A DNA stretch of 64,000 bases from positions 263,103 to 327,102 of the forward strand of contig JBQNAI010000002.1 of NCBI GenBank assembly GCA_052170555.1, read 5' to 3'. The notes under the pieces were generated by a model that ran no database searches, had not been told where the DNA came from, and saw only the letters and a program-made list of their open reading frames with translations. Source of the stretch: Scybalousia_A sp052170555. GTDB lineage: Bacteria; Bacteroidota; Bacteroidia; Bacteroidales; P3. The translations under genes and the position numbers were made by a program. Of this stretch, positions 26,349 to 34,423 are shown one piece after another. Positions within the stretch are counted from its first letter, which is position 1. Every line of letters begins with the position of its first letter.

Positions 26349-27617
26349 TCATAAGTTACATCTAACTTTTACCGCATATTGCGGCATATTGTACGGATTT
26401 TCTTTGCTTAATCTTGTGATAAACTCTATTCCTAAAATTGCAAAAATATGATCGATCCCGATACCAAATTCACAATAAGGCTCTCCCTTCATTGTAAATA
26501 ATGTTTTGATATTGAGAAATTCGTTTGGGCGAAATTTTTTTAAGAAATTTAGGTTATCAAGTATCATTCCTCCGAAATTTATTTGTGTAAATGTCTGTAT
26601 ATATTCCTTGAAAATCGTATTATCAGAGGAATAAAGATTGAATCCTAGGGTATTGCTAATGGCGTTTGTCATATAATTAGGAGTAAAATACATATAACGA
26701 TCGCTTTTTCCCACTAATATACCTCCTGTTAGATTGATATCCAAAGTTAGTGGGCTGAAAAGTAAGCGATGTTGTGCTGAGATTTCCATTCTGTGGTATT
26801 GATTATCTCGTTTGTAAGATTGCATATTATAAGAGTAATTTATATTTAACATGGTGGGCATAGAGTAAAAACGCGAATTGAGAGTATTGAAAAAGTTTGT
26901 ATCCTTCCGATTTTCTTGGTAAGAAAACTCTATACCTATGGATTTGTTGGTATAGTTGTATTTATTATCAAGTAATTCCGTTACTATATTGTTGTTATAA
27001 AGATGGTAAGAATCTATTTTTTGCCAACTGACAAATGGGCGAAAAGCGATAGTAGAGGAGTATTCTTTGATGAAAGAGATTATAAGTTGTTTTTTATTTG
27101 CGAGATAAAATCTATCTGTAAATTTATATGACAGATACGCTGCGTCATAATTATCATAGGAGGGCATATAACTATTATCTTCCCATTTAAAACTTAGTGT
27201 ACTACACGGAAAAGAATAGACATCATTAGAATTGCTGGCAAAATTGAATGAAACACCGACTCCATATTTTATTTTTTTGTCTTCTAAACCATATGCTCCC
27301 ATTACAGATAAAGCTAAACGATGTTTGAGAAAATTACTGGAGACGAACATTTTGTTATTTGTTTCTGCACTGATACGAATTCGTGTTCCCTCTATGGGAT
27401 TGTAGGAAACCATATTAACAACATTGGTAAGGTTTATTGGTCCTATAGGAATACGATTTTTAACTATGAAAGAAGAAATTTTTTTTGATAAAATAAGATT
27501 GTCTATATCTGCTTGTTGAGATTGTGTCAGTGGTTGATATTCATATCTTGCCTGAGCGTATGAATAAATAGAAAATAGAGTGAAAACAATAATAATGATT
27601 ATTATCTTTTTATCCAT
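26349..27617 (-). CDS. Outer-membrane barrel similar to the C-terminal part of DUF5686 proteins
   Basis: A 422-residue protein with a signal peptide (MDKKIIIIIIVFTLFSIYSYAQ). Long amphipathic strands follow, containing NPIEGTRIRISAETNNKMF and LEDKKIKYGVGVSF, which recall the barrel of DUF5686 family outer-membrane proteins. The usual N-terminal carboxypeptidase-regulatory domain of that family is missing, so this is a short form. It is probably in the outer membrane. Its start overlaps the end of the flippase gene by 16 bases, implying co-translation. Function is unknown; confidence in the family is moderate. Confidence 0.6.
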   Translation of the reverse strand: MDKKIIIIIIVFTLFSIYSYAQARYEYQPLTQSQQADIDNLILSKKISSFIVKNRIPIGPINLTNVVNMVSYNPIEGTRIRISAETNNKMFVSSNFLKHRLALSVMGAYGLEDKKIKYGVGVSFNFASNSNDVYSFPCSTLSFKWEDNSYMPSYDNYDAAYLSYKFTDRFYLANKKQLIISFIKEYSSTIAFRPFVSWQKIDSYHLYNNNIVTELLDNKYNYTNKSIGIEFSYQENRKDTNFFNTLNSRFYSMPTMLNINYSYNMQSYKRDNQYHRMEISAQHRLLFSPLTLDINLTGGILVGKSDRYMYFTPNYMTNAISNTLGFNLYSSDNTIFKEYIQTFTQINFGGMILDNLNFLKKFRPNEFLNIKTLFTMKGEPYCEFGIGIDHIFAILGIEFITRLSKENPYNMPQYAVKVRCNL

Positions 27618-28831
27618 TTCAAAAAATAAACAAACTCAATTAAAAATCCTGTTGTATATGCAGCAACAGCTGTTATTGCAGCTCCTGTTATATTATATAA
27701 GGGTATTAGAATATACCCACAAATAAAACTGATTGCGAGAGAACATACTGATGCTGATGCGGTGATAGAAAAATTTCCTCGTGAAGCGAAGTATTGTGTT
27801 ATGTTGCTTGTAGAACTTAATAGTAATATTCCTATGGCAAGTATTCGTATATACCAACCGACATGTTCGAACCCTTGACCGAACAGAAAAACCCAGAAGT
27901 TTTTAGGTAACGAACAGACGACTGACAATCCTATTGCCGTAACAACTACGTTAACTGTTGTCATTTTTATTGTAAGTTCTTTTGCTTCTTTGTTACTCTG
28001 TGTATTGGATAGAGAGGAGTATTGAACAAGAGCCAAAGAAGTTCCAAACAGCAGAATAGCCTCACTAATAGATGTTGCATTGGAATATATTCCATTGAAT
28101 GCTTCTCCCTTTTTACCGAAAAATAGAATCATAAGCATTAAAGATATTCTATAAACCATTGTCTGTGCTATACCTCCTACTTGTCTGATAGCTCCCAAAC
28201 GGAAAAGAGTTTTAGTGTTCTCTATGAATTCTGATTTTTTTAGTAAATACAATTGTTTATATTCTCTTTTTAAGATAAGTATTCCATAAAAAAAACTCAA
28301 AATATAAGCTATCCATAAAGAGAATACATATTGTCCGATAGTATTGAAACGATTAAGTAGCCACATTCCTACTATAAGAACGACGTTTGTTAATGGGTAT
28401 ACCAATTTTAAGTTATTTGCCTGAATAACTTTTTGCTTACCCAAAAGGAAGTAGTAATTTATCTCCGTTATGGAAGCAAGTACCGAAATTCCTATGGTTT
28501 GTTGAAAATATTTTTGTGTATCTATCGTACCGGCAAAAGTACCTAACAATCCCAATTGGCAGATAAGAGAGATAACTCCGGCACACAGAAAGGTCCATAA
28601 TAGAGAGGGGATAAGGAGTTCTGAAAATTTTTTACGTGGAGCAAGATACACCAACGTGGAGTTTCCCATAAGAGTAAAAATAAGCATAATAATATTGATA
28701 TTGAAAGCTATCACTGCTTGTTGTCCTTTGCCTGCTGTTCCTAGTAGATGCGAAACTAAAATAATTATTGCAAAGCCTGATGCAGCTGTGAAAAATTTCA
28801 TAAACAATGTGTTCAATATCTTTTTAAACAT
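27602..28831 (-). CDS. Wzx-type polysaccharide/lipid-linked sugar flippase
   Basis: About 409 residues of mostly hydrophobic helices (around 12), MATE/MVF superfamily, with MFKKILNTLFMKFFTAASGFAI at the N-terminus as in Wzx/RfbX flippases. Such proteins move undecaprenyl-linked oligosaccharides across the inner membrane for LPS or capsule. Start ATG 28831 is chosen because a promoter -7 box lies at 28853-28860, inside the longer frame that would begin at 28903. The next gene, a DUF5686-like barrel, overlaps its end. Confidence 0.85.
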   Translation of the reverse strand: MFKKILNTLFMKFFTAASGFAIIILVSHLLGTAGKGQQAVIAFNINIIMLIFTLMGNSTLVYLAPRKKFSELLIPSLLWTFLCAGVISLICQLGLLGTFAGTIDTQKYFQQTIGISVLASITEINYYFLLGKQKVIQANNLKLVYPLTNVVLIVGMWLLNRFNTIGQYVFSLWIAYILSFFYGILILKREYKQLYLLKKSEFIENTKTLFRLGAIRQVGGIAQTMVYRISLMLMILFFGKKGEAFNGIYSNATSISEAILLFGTSLALVQYSSLSNTQSNKEAKELTIKMTTVNVVVTAIGLSVVCSLPKNFWVFLFGQGFEHVGWYIRILAIGILLLSSTSNITQYFASRGNFSITASASVCSLAISFICGYILIPLYNITGAAITAVAAYTTGFLIEFVYFLKWIKR

Positions 28832-28848
28832 AGGAATTGCTATTATGG

Positions 28849-28885
28849 TTTGCAAAGATACTGTTTTTTTACGTATTTTTGCAAA
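28849..28885. promoter_or_regulatory. Interlocked divergent promoters for lipB (+) and the flippase operon (-)
   Basis: Plus strand: TTTG 28849-28852, 21-base spacer, TATTTTTG 28874-28881. Minus strand: TTTG 28885-28882, 21-base spacer, TATCTTTG 28860-28853. Each strand's -33 abuts the other strand's -7, giving TTTGCAAA at both ends. RNA polymerase can probably bind only one way at a time. Confidence 0.75.
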
Positions 28886-28904
28886 ATCGTAATGAGCAAA
28901 CACT

Positions 28905-29567
28905 ATGGAGATTAATTATATTAATTGGAGGAAGATAGACTATCGTACGGCACTTGAAAGACAAATATTACTATTTAATGAAAAAATAAATAGGAAACTT
29001 AAAGGGGATACTGATATTTCGCAGGACTTTATTGTGTGTGAACACAATGACGTATATACATTGGGATTGCATGGGAAGGATTCAAATCTTTTGATAACAG
29101 ATGCATTATTAAGAAAGATAGGTGCTGAAATTATTCATACCAATAGGGGAGGAGATATAACGTATCACGGACCGGGACAGATAACAGGTTATCCTATTTT
29201 AGACATTGATAGATTTGGCATAGGAATTCGGGAATATATTAATATAGTTGAGCAAAGTGTGATAGATACTATGCTAGATTATGGGATTAAGTGTGAAAGA
29301 TTACATGGTGCTACCGGAGTCTGGATTGATGCAAAAACAACTAAAGCTCGCAAAATATGTGCTATTGGGGTTAAAGCTTCACGTGGGATAACTATGCACG
29401 GTTTTGCATTGAATGTTAATACGGATTTGAGATATTTTTCTTATATCAATCCTTGTGGGTTTACGGATAAGGGAGTTACAAGTATGCAAACAGAACTTCA
29501 AAAGCAATGTGAATGGGATAGGGTTGCAAAAGAGATTTATGAAAAGTTTAAGAGACTTGTTGAATAG
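28905..29567 (+). CDS. lipB: Octanoyltransferase LipB
   Basis: A 220-residue enzyme of normal length. The conserved motifs are present: TLGLHGKDSNLL (usually TLGRxxxxxNL), NRGGDITYHGPGQITGYP (about res 79-96), GVKASRGITMHGFALNVN with the catalytic Lys, and NPCGF with the catalytic Cys. It transfers octanoate from acyl carrier protein to lipoyl domains, the first step of lipoate synthesis. It has its own promoter, divergent from the flippase operon, and is 22 bases upstream of pyrF. Confidence 0.95.
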   Translation: MEINYINWRKIDYRTALERQILLFNEKINRKLKGDTDISQDFIVCEHNDVYTLGLHGKDSNLLITDALLRKIGAEIIHTNRGGDITYHGPGQITGYPILDIDRFGIGIREYINIVEQSVIDTMLDYGIKCERLHGATGVWIDAKTTKARKICAIGVKASRGITMHGFALNVNTDLRYFSYINPCGFTDKGVTSMQTELQKQCEWDRVAKEIYEKFKRLVE

Positions 29568-29589
29568 AAAACATAAAAGATAAATTACG

Positions 29590-30411
29590 ATGAATAGAAA
29601 AGAATTAATAGAATTGATTAATAAGAAAAGGAGTTTTCTTTGTGTGGGATTGGATAGCGATATAACAAAGTTGCCTGCAAGTGTATTGGATAGCGAGGAC
29701 CCCGTTTTTGAGTTTAACAAAAGAATTATAGATACGACACTACCCTATACGGTTGCGTATAAACCTAATTTGGCTTTTTATGAAAGTTATGGGATTAGAG
29801 GTCTTGTCTCCTTAAAACGTACAATGGATTACTTGCATACGAAAAATAAAGAATGTTTTGTGATAGCTGATGCAAAGAGAGGGGATATAGGTAATACAAG
29901 TAAGCAATATGCCAAAGCTTTTTTTACAAAAGAAGGAGATTTTGACTTTGATGCTTTGACTGTTGCTCCGTATATGGGAGAAGATAGTGTAAAACCGTTT
30001 TTGGAATACGAAAATAAATGGGTTATCTTGTTGGCTTTGACAAGTAATAAGGGAAGTGACGATTTTCAGATGATGGAAGATAAAGAGGGGATAAAGCTTT
30101 TTGAGAGTGTCTTAACTAAAACGCAACAGTGGGGGACAAAAAATAACCTTATGTTTGTGTGCGGAGCTACCAGAGCTGAAAATTTTATTGATATTCGCAA
30201 GATTGTACCCGAACACTTCTTGCTTGTACCAGGTGTCGGAGCTCAGGGAGGAAGTTTAAAAGAAGTTTGTAAGTATGGATTGAATAAAGATTGCGGATTG
30301 TTGGTGAATTCTTCGCGTGGTATCATTTTCGCTGATAGTAGCGAGAAATTTGCAGATATTGCCGGGGAGAAAGCCAGAGATATGCAACAAGAAATGGCAA
30401 TGTACTTATAG
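29590..30411 (+). CDS. pyrF: Orotidine 5'-phosphate decarboxylase
   Basis: A 273-residue enzyme of the longer (type 2) PyrF class. FLCVGLDSDITKLP at the N-terminus, the catalytic DAKRGDIGNTSKQYAKAFF (about res 96), the SRGIIFA phosphate-binding motif and VPGVGAQGG. It converts OMP to UMP, the last step of pyrimidine synthesis; pyrD and pyrK are at 52-53.6 kb. It follows lipB closely on the same strand. Confidence 0.95.
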   Translation: MNRKELIELINKKRSFLCVGLDSDITKLPASVLDSEDPVFEFNKRIIDTTLPYTVAYKPNLAFYESYGIRGLVSLKRTMDYLHTKNKECFVIADAKRGDIGNTSKQYAKAFFTKEGDFDFDALTVAPYMGEDSVKPFLEYENKWVILLALTSNKGSDDFQMMEDKEGIKLFESVLTKTQQWGTKNNLMFVCGATRAENFIDIRKIVPEHFLLVPGVGAQGGSLKEVCKYGLNKDCGLLVNSSRGIIFADSSEKFADIAGEKARDMQQEMAMYL

Positions 30412-30482
30412 AAATATTCTACTATATTTACAGGTTATTCATAATGAATTACGTAGTAGTAAATAGAGATGTATTTTGACCG

Positions 30483-30536
30483 AATTAAAGTCCCACTTTA
30501 ATAAATTCTTTTTTGACTTTAATAAATTCTTTTTAA
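30483..30536. repeat. 21-bp-period repeat copy after pyrF
   Basis: CACTTTAATAAATTCTTTTT starts at 30494 and recurs (first base G) at 30515, exactly 21 bases later. Before it, ATTAAAGT-CCC-ACTTTAAT forms an inverted pair. The remainder of 30412-30766 contains a 7-bp inverted repeat (CATATGT-AGCGG-ACATATG, 30662-30680) and a -7-like TATCTTTG (30715-30722) in front of the WbpB-like gene, but no coding sequence. Confidence 0.75.
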
Positions 30537-30766
30537 GAAAGAGTTTTGTTAATCTATGGTATGATATTTTTAGATTAAATATCTTTGAGATAATTTTTAA
30601 AGAAGTCAGAAAAATATAAGTGTATAGCAATTATTGAAGTCAAAACATTATGTCTTTTGTGCATATGTAGCGGACATATGTATATTTTGCATATCATGAA
30701 TTAAAGAAAAGTTGTATCTTTGCGGATGTAAATAAAAGAGGTATCCAAATTATAAAACGATAAAGT

Positions 30767-31756
30767 ATGAATTATTTAAATGATAAGACAAAGAAAAATT
30801 TTGCTATAATAGGTGTGGGCGGATATATCGCACCTCGTCATTTGAAAGCTATTAAAGATACAGATAACGAGTTGATTGTTGCCTTGGATAAGAGCGATAG
30901 CGTTGGTATTATGGACTCATATTTCCCTCAATGTTCGTTTTACACCGAATACGAGCGATTTGATAGATTTGTAGACAAAATTAAACGAACAGAAAAGAAA
31001 CTTGCCTTTATTACGGTTTGTACTCCTAACTATCTCCACGACTCCCATATTCGTTTTGGGTTGAAAAACGATTGTGATGTTATATGTGAGAAGCCAATAG
31101 TATTGAATCCTTGGAATATTGACGCTTTGGAGCAAATGGAACAGCAAACTGGACACAAAGTTTTCAATATTTTGCAATTGCGATTGCATCCTGCAATCAT
31201 TGAATGGAAGAAAAAAATAGACTTTGCACCGAAAGATAAAATTTTTGATGTGGATTTGACTTATATTACTTCAAGAGGATTATGGTATTATACTTCTTGG
31301 AAAGGAGATGTAAGTAAATCTGGAGGAGTTGCTACAAATATCGGTGTTCATTTCTATGATATGCTTTCTTGGATATTTGGAGATGTGGAGGAAAACACCG
31401 TTCATGTGTATACTCACGATAGAGCTGCTGGATTTCTTCGGTTCAAAAGAGCAAGGGTGAGATATTTTTTATCTATAAATGAAAATACATTACCTGAAGA
31501 AATAAAAAAGGAAGGTAAACGTACGTATAGGAAGATTACTTGCGAAGGGGAAGAAATAGAGTTTTCGGGAGGTTTTACAGAATTACATACTGAAAGTTAT
31601 AAAAAAATACTTGCAGGGGCTGGATTTACACTCAAAGATGCAAGAAATTGTATAGATATAGTCAGTACTATAAGAAATTCTAAGCCTATTGGACTAAAAG
31701 GTGATTATCATCCATTAGCACGTATGACATTATCTCCTCATCCGTTCAATTTGTAG
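30767..31756 (+). CDS. wbpB: Gfo/Idh/MocA oxidoreductase, WbpB/WlbA-like UDP-GlcNAcA dehydrogenase
   Basis: A 329-residue NAD-dependent dehydrogenase. Rossmann motif IIGVGGYIAPRHLKAI at the N-terminus, then TVCTPNYLHDSHIR, the catalytic region ICEKPIVLNPWNI with the family's EKP motif and GGVATNIGVHFYDMLSWIFGD. The wording matches WbpB/WlbA, which oxidises the C3 position of UDP-GlcNAc-uronate; WbpE then aminates the product. A WbpE-like gene is at 18.5 kb, so the diacetylated uronic acid pathway is plausible. The next gene, an acyltransferase, is five bases downstream. Confidence 0.85.
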   Translation: MNYLNDKTKKNFAIIGVGGYIAPRHLKAIKDTDNELIVALDKSDSVGIMDSYFPQCSFYTEYERFDRFVDKIKRTEKKLAFITVCTPNYLHDSHIRFGLKNDCDVICEKPIVLNPWNIDALEQMEQQTGHKVFNILQLRLHPAIIEWKKKIDFAPKDKIFDVDLTYITSRGLWYYTSWKGDVSKSGGVATNIGVHFYDMLSWIFGDVEENTVHVYTHDRAAGFLRFKRARVRYFLSINENTLPEEIKKEGKRTYRKITCEGEEIEFSGGFTELHTESYKKILAGAGFTLKDARNCIDIVSTIRNSKPIGLKGDYHPLARMTLSPHPFNL

Positions 31757-31760
31757 TATT

Positions 31761-32684
31761 ATGATAGAGTTTGCTGATGCCGATGATTTTATAAAAGATT
31801 TTGAAACGATATATTCCAAAAAAATCTTCCGCATACCCTACACTACAAAAGAGGGGGTACGTAAGACTATTTTGATGTGTAAATGCTGGCATACTTTTGT
31901 TAGTATGCCTTATATGTCTTTGGGTGTTTTTGAAAGCAAACCGACAGATAGGTTGGTAGCACCATTTATGTTGTTTGAAACAGAAGAAGGGAATATCATA
32001 TCTACAAGTAAGAAACCTTGGGAAATAAGAGATACTTTAGCTCATTCACCGTATATTTGTTCAGATAAGTTGTTTATTTGGAAAGATTTGACTATACAAA
32101 ATGATATTATGCAATTATATTCTTCAAATATAAGACGAAAGATTCGTAAAGCATATAGGGATGGAATAGAAATCAAAAATGGCATAAGTAAGAGATTGAT
32201 AAGAGATTTTTATCATGCATATTCGTTGAGTATGGAAGAGAAGCTAAGTATCCCGATTGGGAGACAAATTATTAAGAATGCTGTAAAGACGGGTAAAACT
32301 ATCGTATTTGTTGCATATAAAGGTAATAAAATCGTTGGTGGATCTACACTTAATGATATGCACAATGGAGTAATGTCTAATGAATTGTTGGCAACACTAA
32401 GTAAATATAACAAACATTATACGTCTTATGCTCTTCATCATGCGATGATGACAGTGGCACAACAAAAAAATTCTGTTTATTACTCTTTTGGATTAATCCG
32501 TCGCAATTCTACTGTGCATGAGTATCAAAGACATTACAAAGGAGAAGAAATACCTTTATATTGGTCTTACTCAAGAAAGATAAAACATGTTAAGAATAAT
32601 AAACAATTGCGATGGATATGGCAAAAACTACCATATGTCGTGAAAAAACAAATTGGGTTGTTTGTCCCTAGATACATTTATTGA
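31761..32684 (+). CDS. FemAB/GNAT-like acyltransferase
   Basis: A 307-residue protein with the FemAB/peptidoglycan-bridge GNAT fold seen in sugar-acylating enzymes: YSSNIRRKIRKAYRDGIEIKNG in the middle, VFVAYKGNKIVGGSTLND and YSFGLIRRNSTVHEYQRHYKGEEIPLYW near the end. It probably adds an acyl or aminoacyl group to a sugar or lipid-linked substrate in the cytoplasm. The tight coupling to the WbpB-like gene suggests a job in the same surface-sugar pathway; substrate is unknown. A terminator follows. Confidence 0.7.
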   Translation: MIEFADADDFIKDFETIYSKKIFRIPYTTKEGVRKTILMCKCWHTFVSMPYMSLGVFESKPTDRLVAPFMLFETEEGNIISTSKKPWEIRDTLAHSPYICSDKLFIWKDLTIQNDIMQLYSSNIRRKIRKAYRDGIEIKNGISKRLIRDFYHAYSLSMEEKLSIPIGRQIIKNAVKTGKTIVFVAYKGNKIVGGSTLNDMHNGVMSNELLATLSKYNKHYTSYALHHAMMTVAQQKNSVYYSFGLIRRNSTVHEYQRHYKGEEIPLYWSYSRKIKHVKNNKQLRWIWQKLPYVVKKQIGLFVPRYIY

Positions 32685-32712
32685 GAGATGTAAAATGGCG
32701 TGTAGGAAATAC

Positions 32713-32757
32713 AAAATAAAATGCAAATTTAATTAATTCAAAGCTGCATTTTATTTT
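32713..32757 (+). terminator. Intrinsic terminator after the WbpB-like operon
   Basis: AAAATAAAATGCA (32713-32725) and TGCATTTTATTTT (32745-32757) form a perfect 13-bp stem with a 19-base loop. Confidence 0.75.
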
Positions 32758-32904
32758 TATTATATGTAATAACAAATATGTTAGGTATAAAAAGAAAAAT
32801 AGACTATATGTTATTAGAAAGTAATATTAGAATGCAGTTTTATTAATCTTTAATAACCTCTGATTAACATACATATTGAAGAGGATAAGAATGTAATAAA
32901 AAAT

Positions 32905-32935
32905 TTTGTCATCTAAATAAAAAGCCGTACTTTTG
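32905..32935 (+). promoter_or_regulatory. Promoter of the guaB operon
   Basis: TTTG (32905-32908), a 19-base spacer and TACTTTTG (32928-32935), 21 bases before ATG 32957. It shows that an upstream alternative start at 32933 is false. Confidence 0.85.
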
Positions 32936-32956
32936 CACGAAATATTAGTAAACACA

Positions 32957-34420
32957 ATGGATATAGAAAATAAGATAATAGGTACGGGATTAACTTATGA
33001 TGATGTATTGTTGGTACCGGCATACTCTGAAATTATACCTAAAGATGTTCAGGTAAAGAGCCGATTTTCGAGAAACATTGAGGTAAATATTCCTATTGTT
33101 TCTGCAGCAATGGATACTGTAACAGAGGCTAATATGGCTATTGCTATTGCTCAGGAAGGCGGAATAGGTGTTCTGCATAAGAATATGACTATTGACCGTC
33201 AGGCTAAGGAGGTATTGAAGGTTAAAAGAAGTGAAAATGGTATGATTACTTCTCCTTCTACGCTTCCAAGGACGGCAACTGTAAAGGATGCCAAGAATAT
33301 GATGACTCAACTCCATATTGGAGGTATTCCCATTGTGGAAGGTAATGGCAAGTTGGTAGGTATAGTTACTAATAGGGATTTGCGTTTTGAGAAAGATACT
33401 AAAAAACTTCTTGAGCAGGTGATGACTAAAGAGGTCATCACAACTAAGCAAGGAATATCGTTCGCTCAGGCTGCTGAGATATTGCAAAAACATCGTATAG
33501 AAAAACTTCCTGTTATAGATAACAACGGTCTTTTGACGGGATTAATAACATATAGAGATATAATCAAACTTAAAGAGCGTCCTAACGCGTGTAAGGACGC
33601 TATGGGACGACTTCGTGTTGCTGCGGGTATAGGAATTACCAAGGAAATGTATGATAGAATTAGTGCTGTTGTGGAGGCTGGAGTTGACGCCATAGTTATA
33701 GATACGGCACATGGACATTCTTTAAATGTTATCAATACTGTTAAAGAGGTTAAGAAGAGGTATTCGGATATAGATGTAGTTGTCGGGAATATTGCGACGG
33801 CAGAAGCTGCTTTGGCATTGAAAGAAGCAGGGGCGGATGCTGTTAAAGTCGGTATAGGACCGGGTAGTATTTGTACTACAAGAATTATAGCGGGTATAGG
33901 TATGCCTCAATTGACTGCTGTATTGAATGTTTGTAATGCCTTGAAGGATTGTAATATTCCGGTTATTGCTGATGGCGGTATTCGGTATTCTGGAGATATT
34001 GTTAAGGCATTGGCGGCGGGTGCCGGGACAATTATGGCTGGATCTTTGCTTGCTGGTACGGAAGAATCGCCCGGAGATACTATTATTATGGAAGGAAGGA
34101 AGTATAAAGCATATAGAGGTATGGGTTCTTTGGATGCAATGCAGAATGGAAGTAAAGACAGATATTTCCAAGGAGATGAAAAAGATATTAAAAAGCTTGT
34201 TCCGGAAGGAATAGTTGGTAGAGTACCTTACAAAGGTTCTGTAGTGGAAGCGATATATCAATTAGTTGGAGGAGTAAAGGCGGGAATGGGTTATACAGGG
34301 AGTGCAAATCTTGAACAGTTGCGTAAAGCTAAATTCATACAGATTACTAATGCTGGATTTATAGAGGGACACCCGCATGATATAACGATAACAAAGGAGG
34401 CTCCAAATTATTCTCGCTAA
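32957..34420 (+). CDS. guaB: Inosine-5'-monophosphate dehydrogenase
   Basis: A 487-residue IMPDH. TYDDVLLVPAYSEI at the N-terminus, two CBS domains (about res 95-205), VDAIVIDTAHGHS, the catalytic-cysteine loop VGIGPGSICTTRIIAG and the flap with KAYRGMGSLDAM. It oxidises IMP to XMP with NAD+, the committing step to GMP. Start ATG 32957 follows the promoter. The next gene begins four bases after the stop, so guaB heads a run with envelope chaperones. Confidence 0.97.
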   Translation: MDIENKIIGTGLTYDDVLLVPAYSEIIPKDVQVKSRFSRNIEVNIPIVSAAMDTVTEANMAIAIAQEGGIGVLHKNMTIDRQAKEVLKVKRSENGMITSPSTLPRTATVKDAKNMMTQLHIGGIPIVEGNGKLVGIVTNRDLRFEKDTKKLLEQVMTKEVITTKQGISFAQAAEILQKHRIEKLPVIDNNGLLTGLITYRDIIKLKERPNACKDAMGRLRVAAGIGITKEMYDRISAVVEAGVDAIVIDTAHGHSLNVINTVKEVKKRYSDIDVVVGNIATAEAALALKEAGADAVKVGIGPGSICTTRIIAGIGMPQLTAVLNVCNALKDCNIPVIADGGIRYSGDIVKALAAGAGTIMAGSLLAGTEESPGDTIIMEGRKYKAYRGMGSLDAMQNGSKDRYFQGDEKDIKKLVPEGIVGRVPYKGSVVEAIYQLVGGVKAGMGYTGSANLEQLRKAKFIQITNAGFIEGHPHDITITKEAPNYSR

Positions 34421-34423
34421 AAT

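Noticed and set aside
33722..34261. Minus-strand frames inside guaB (up to 179 codons)
   Set aside because: They are shadows of a well-conserved enzyme, with low-complexity translated sequence.
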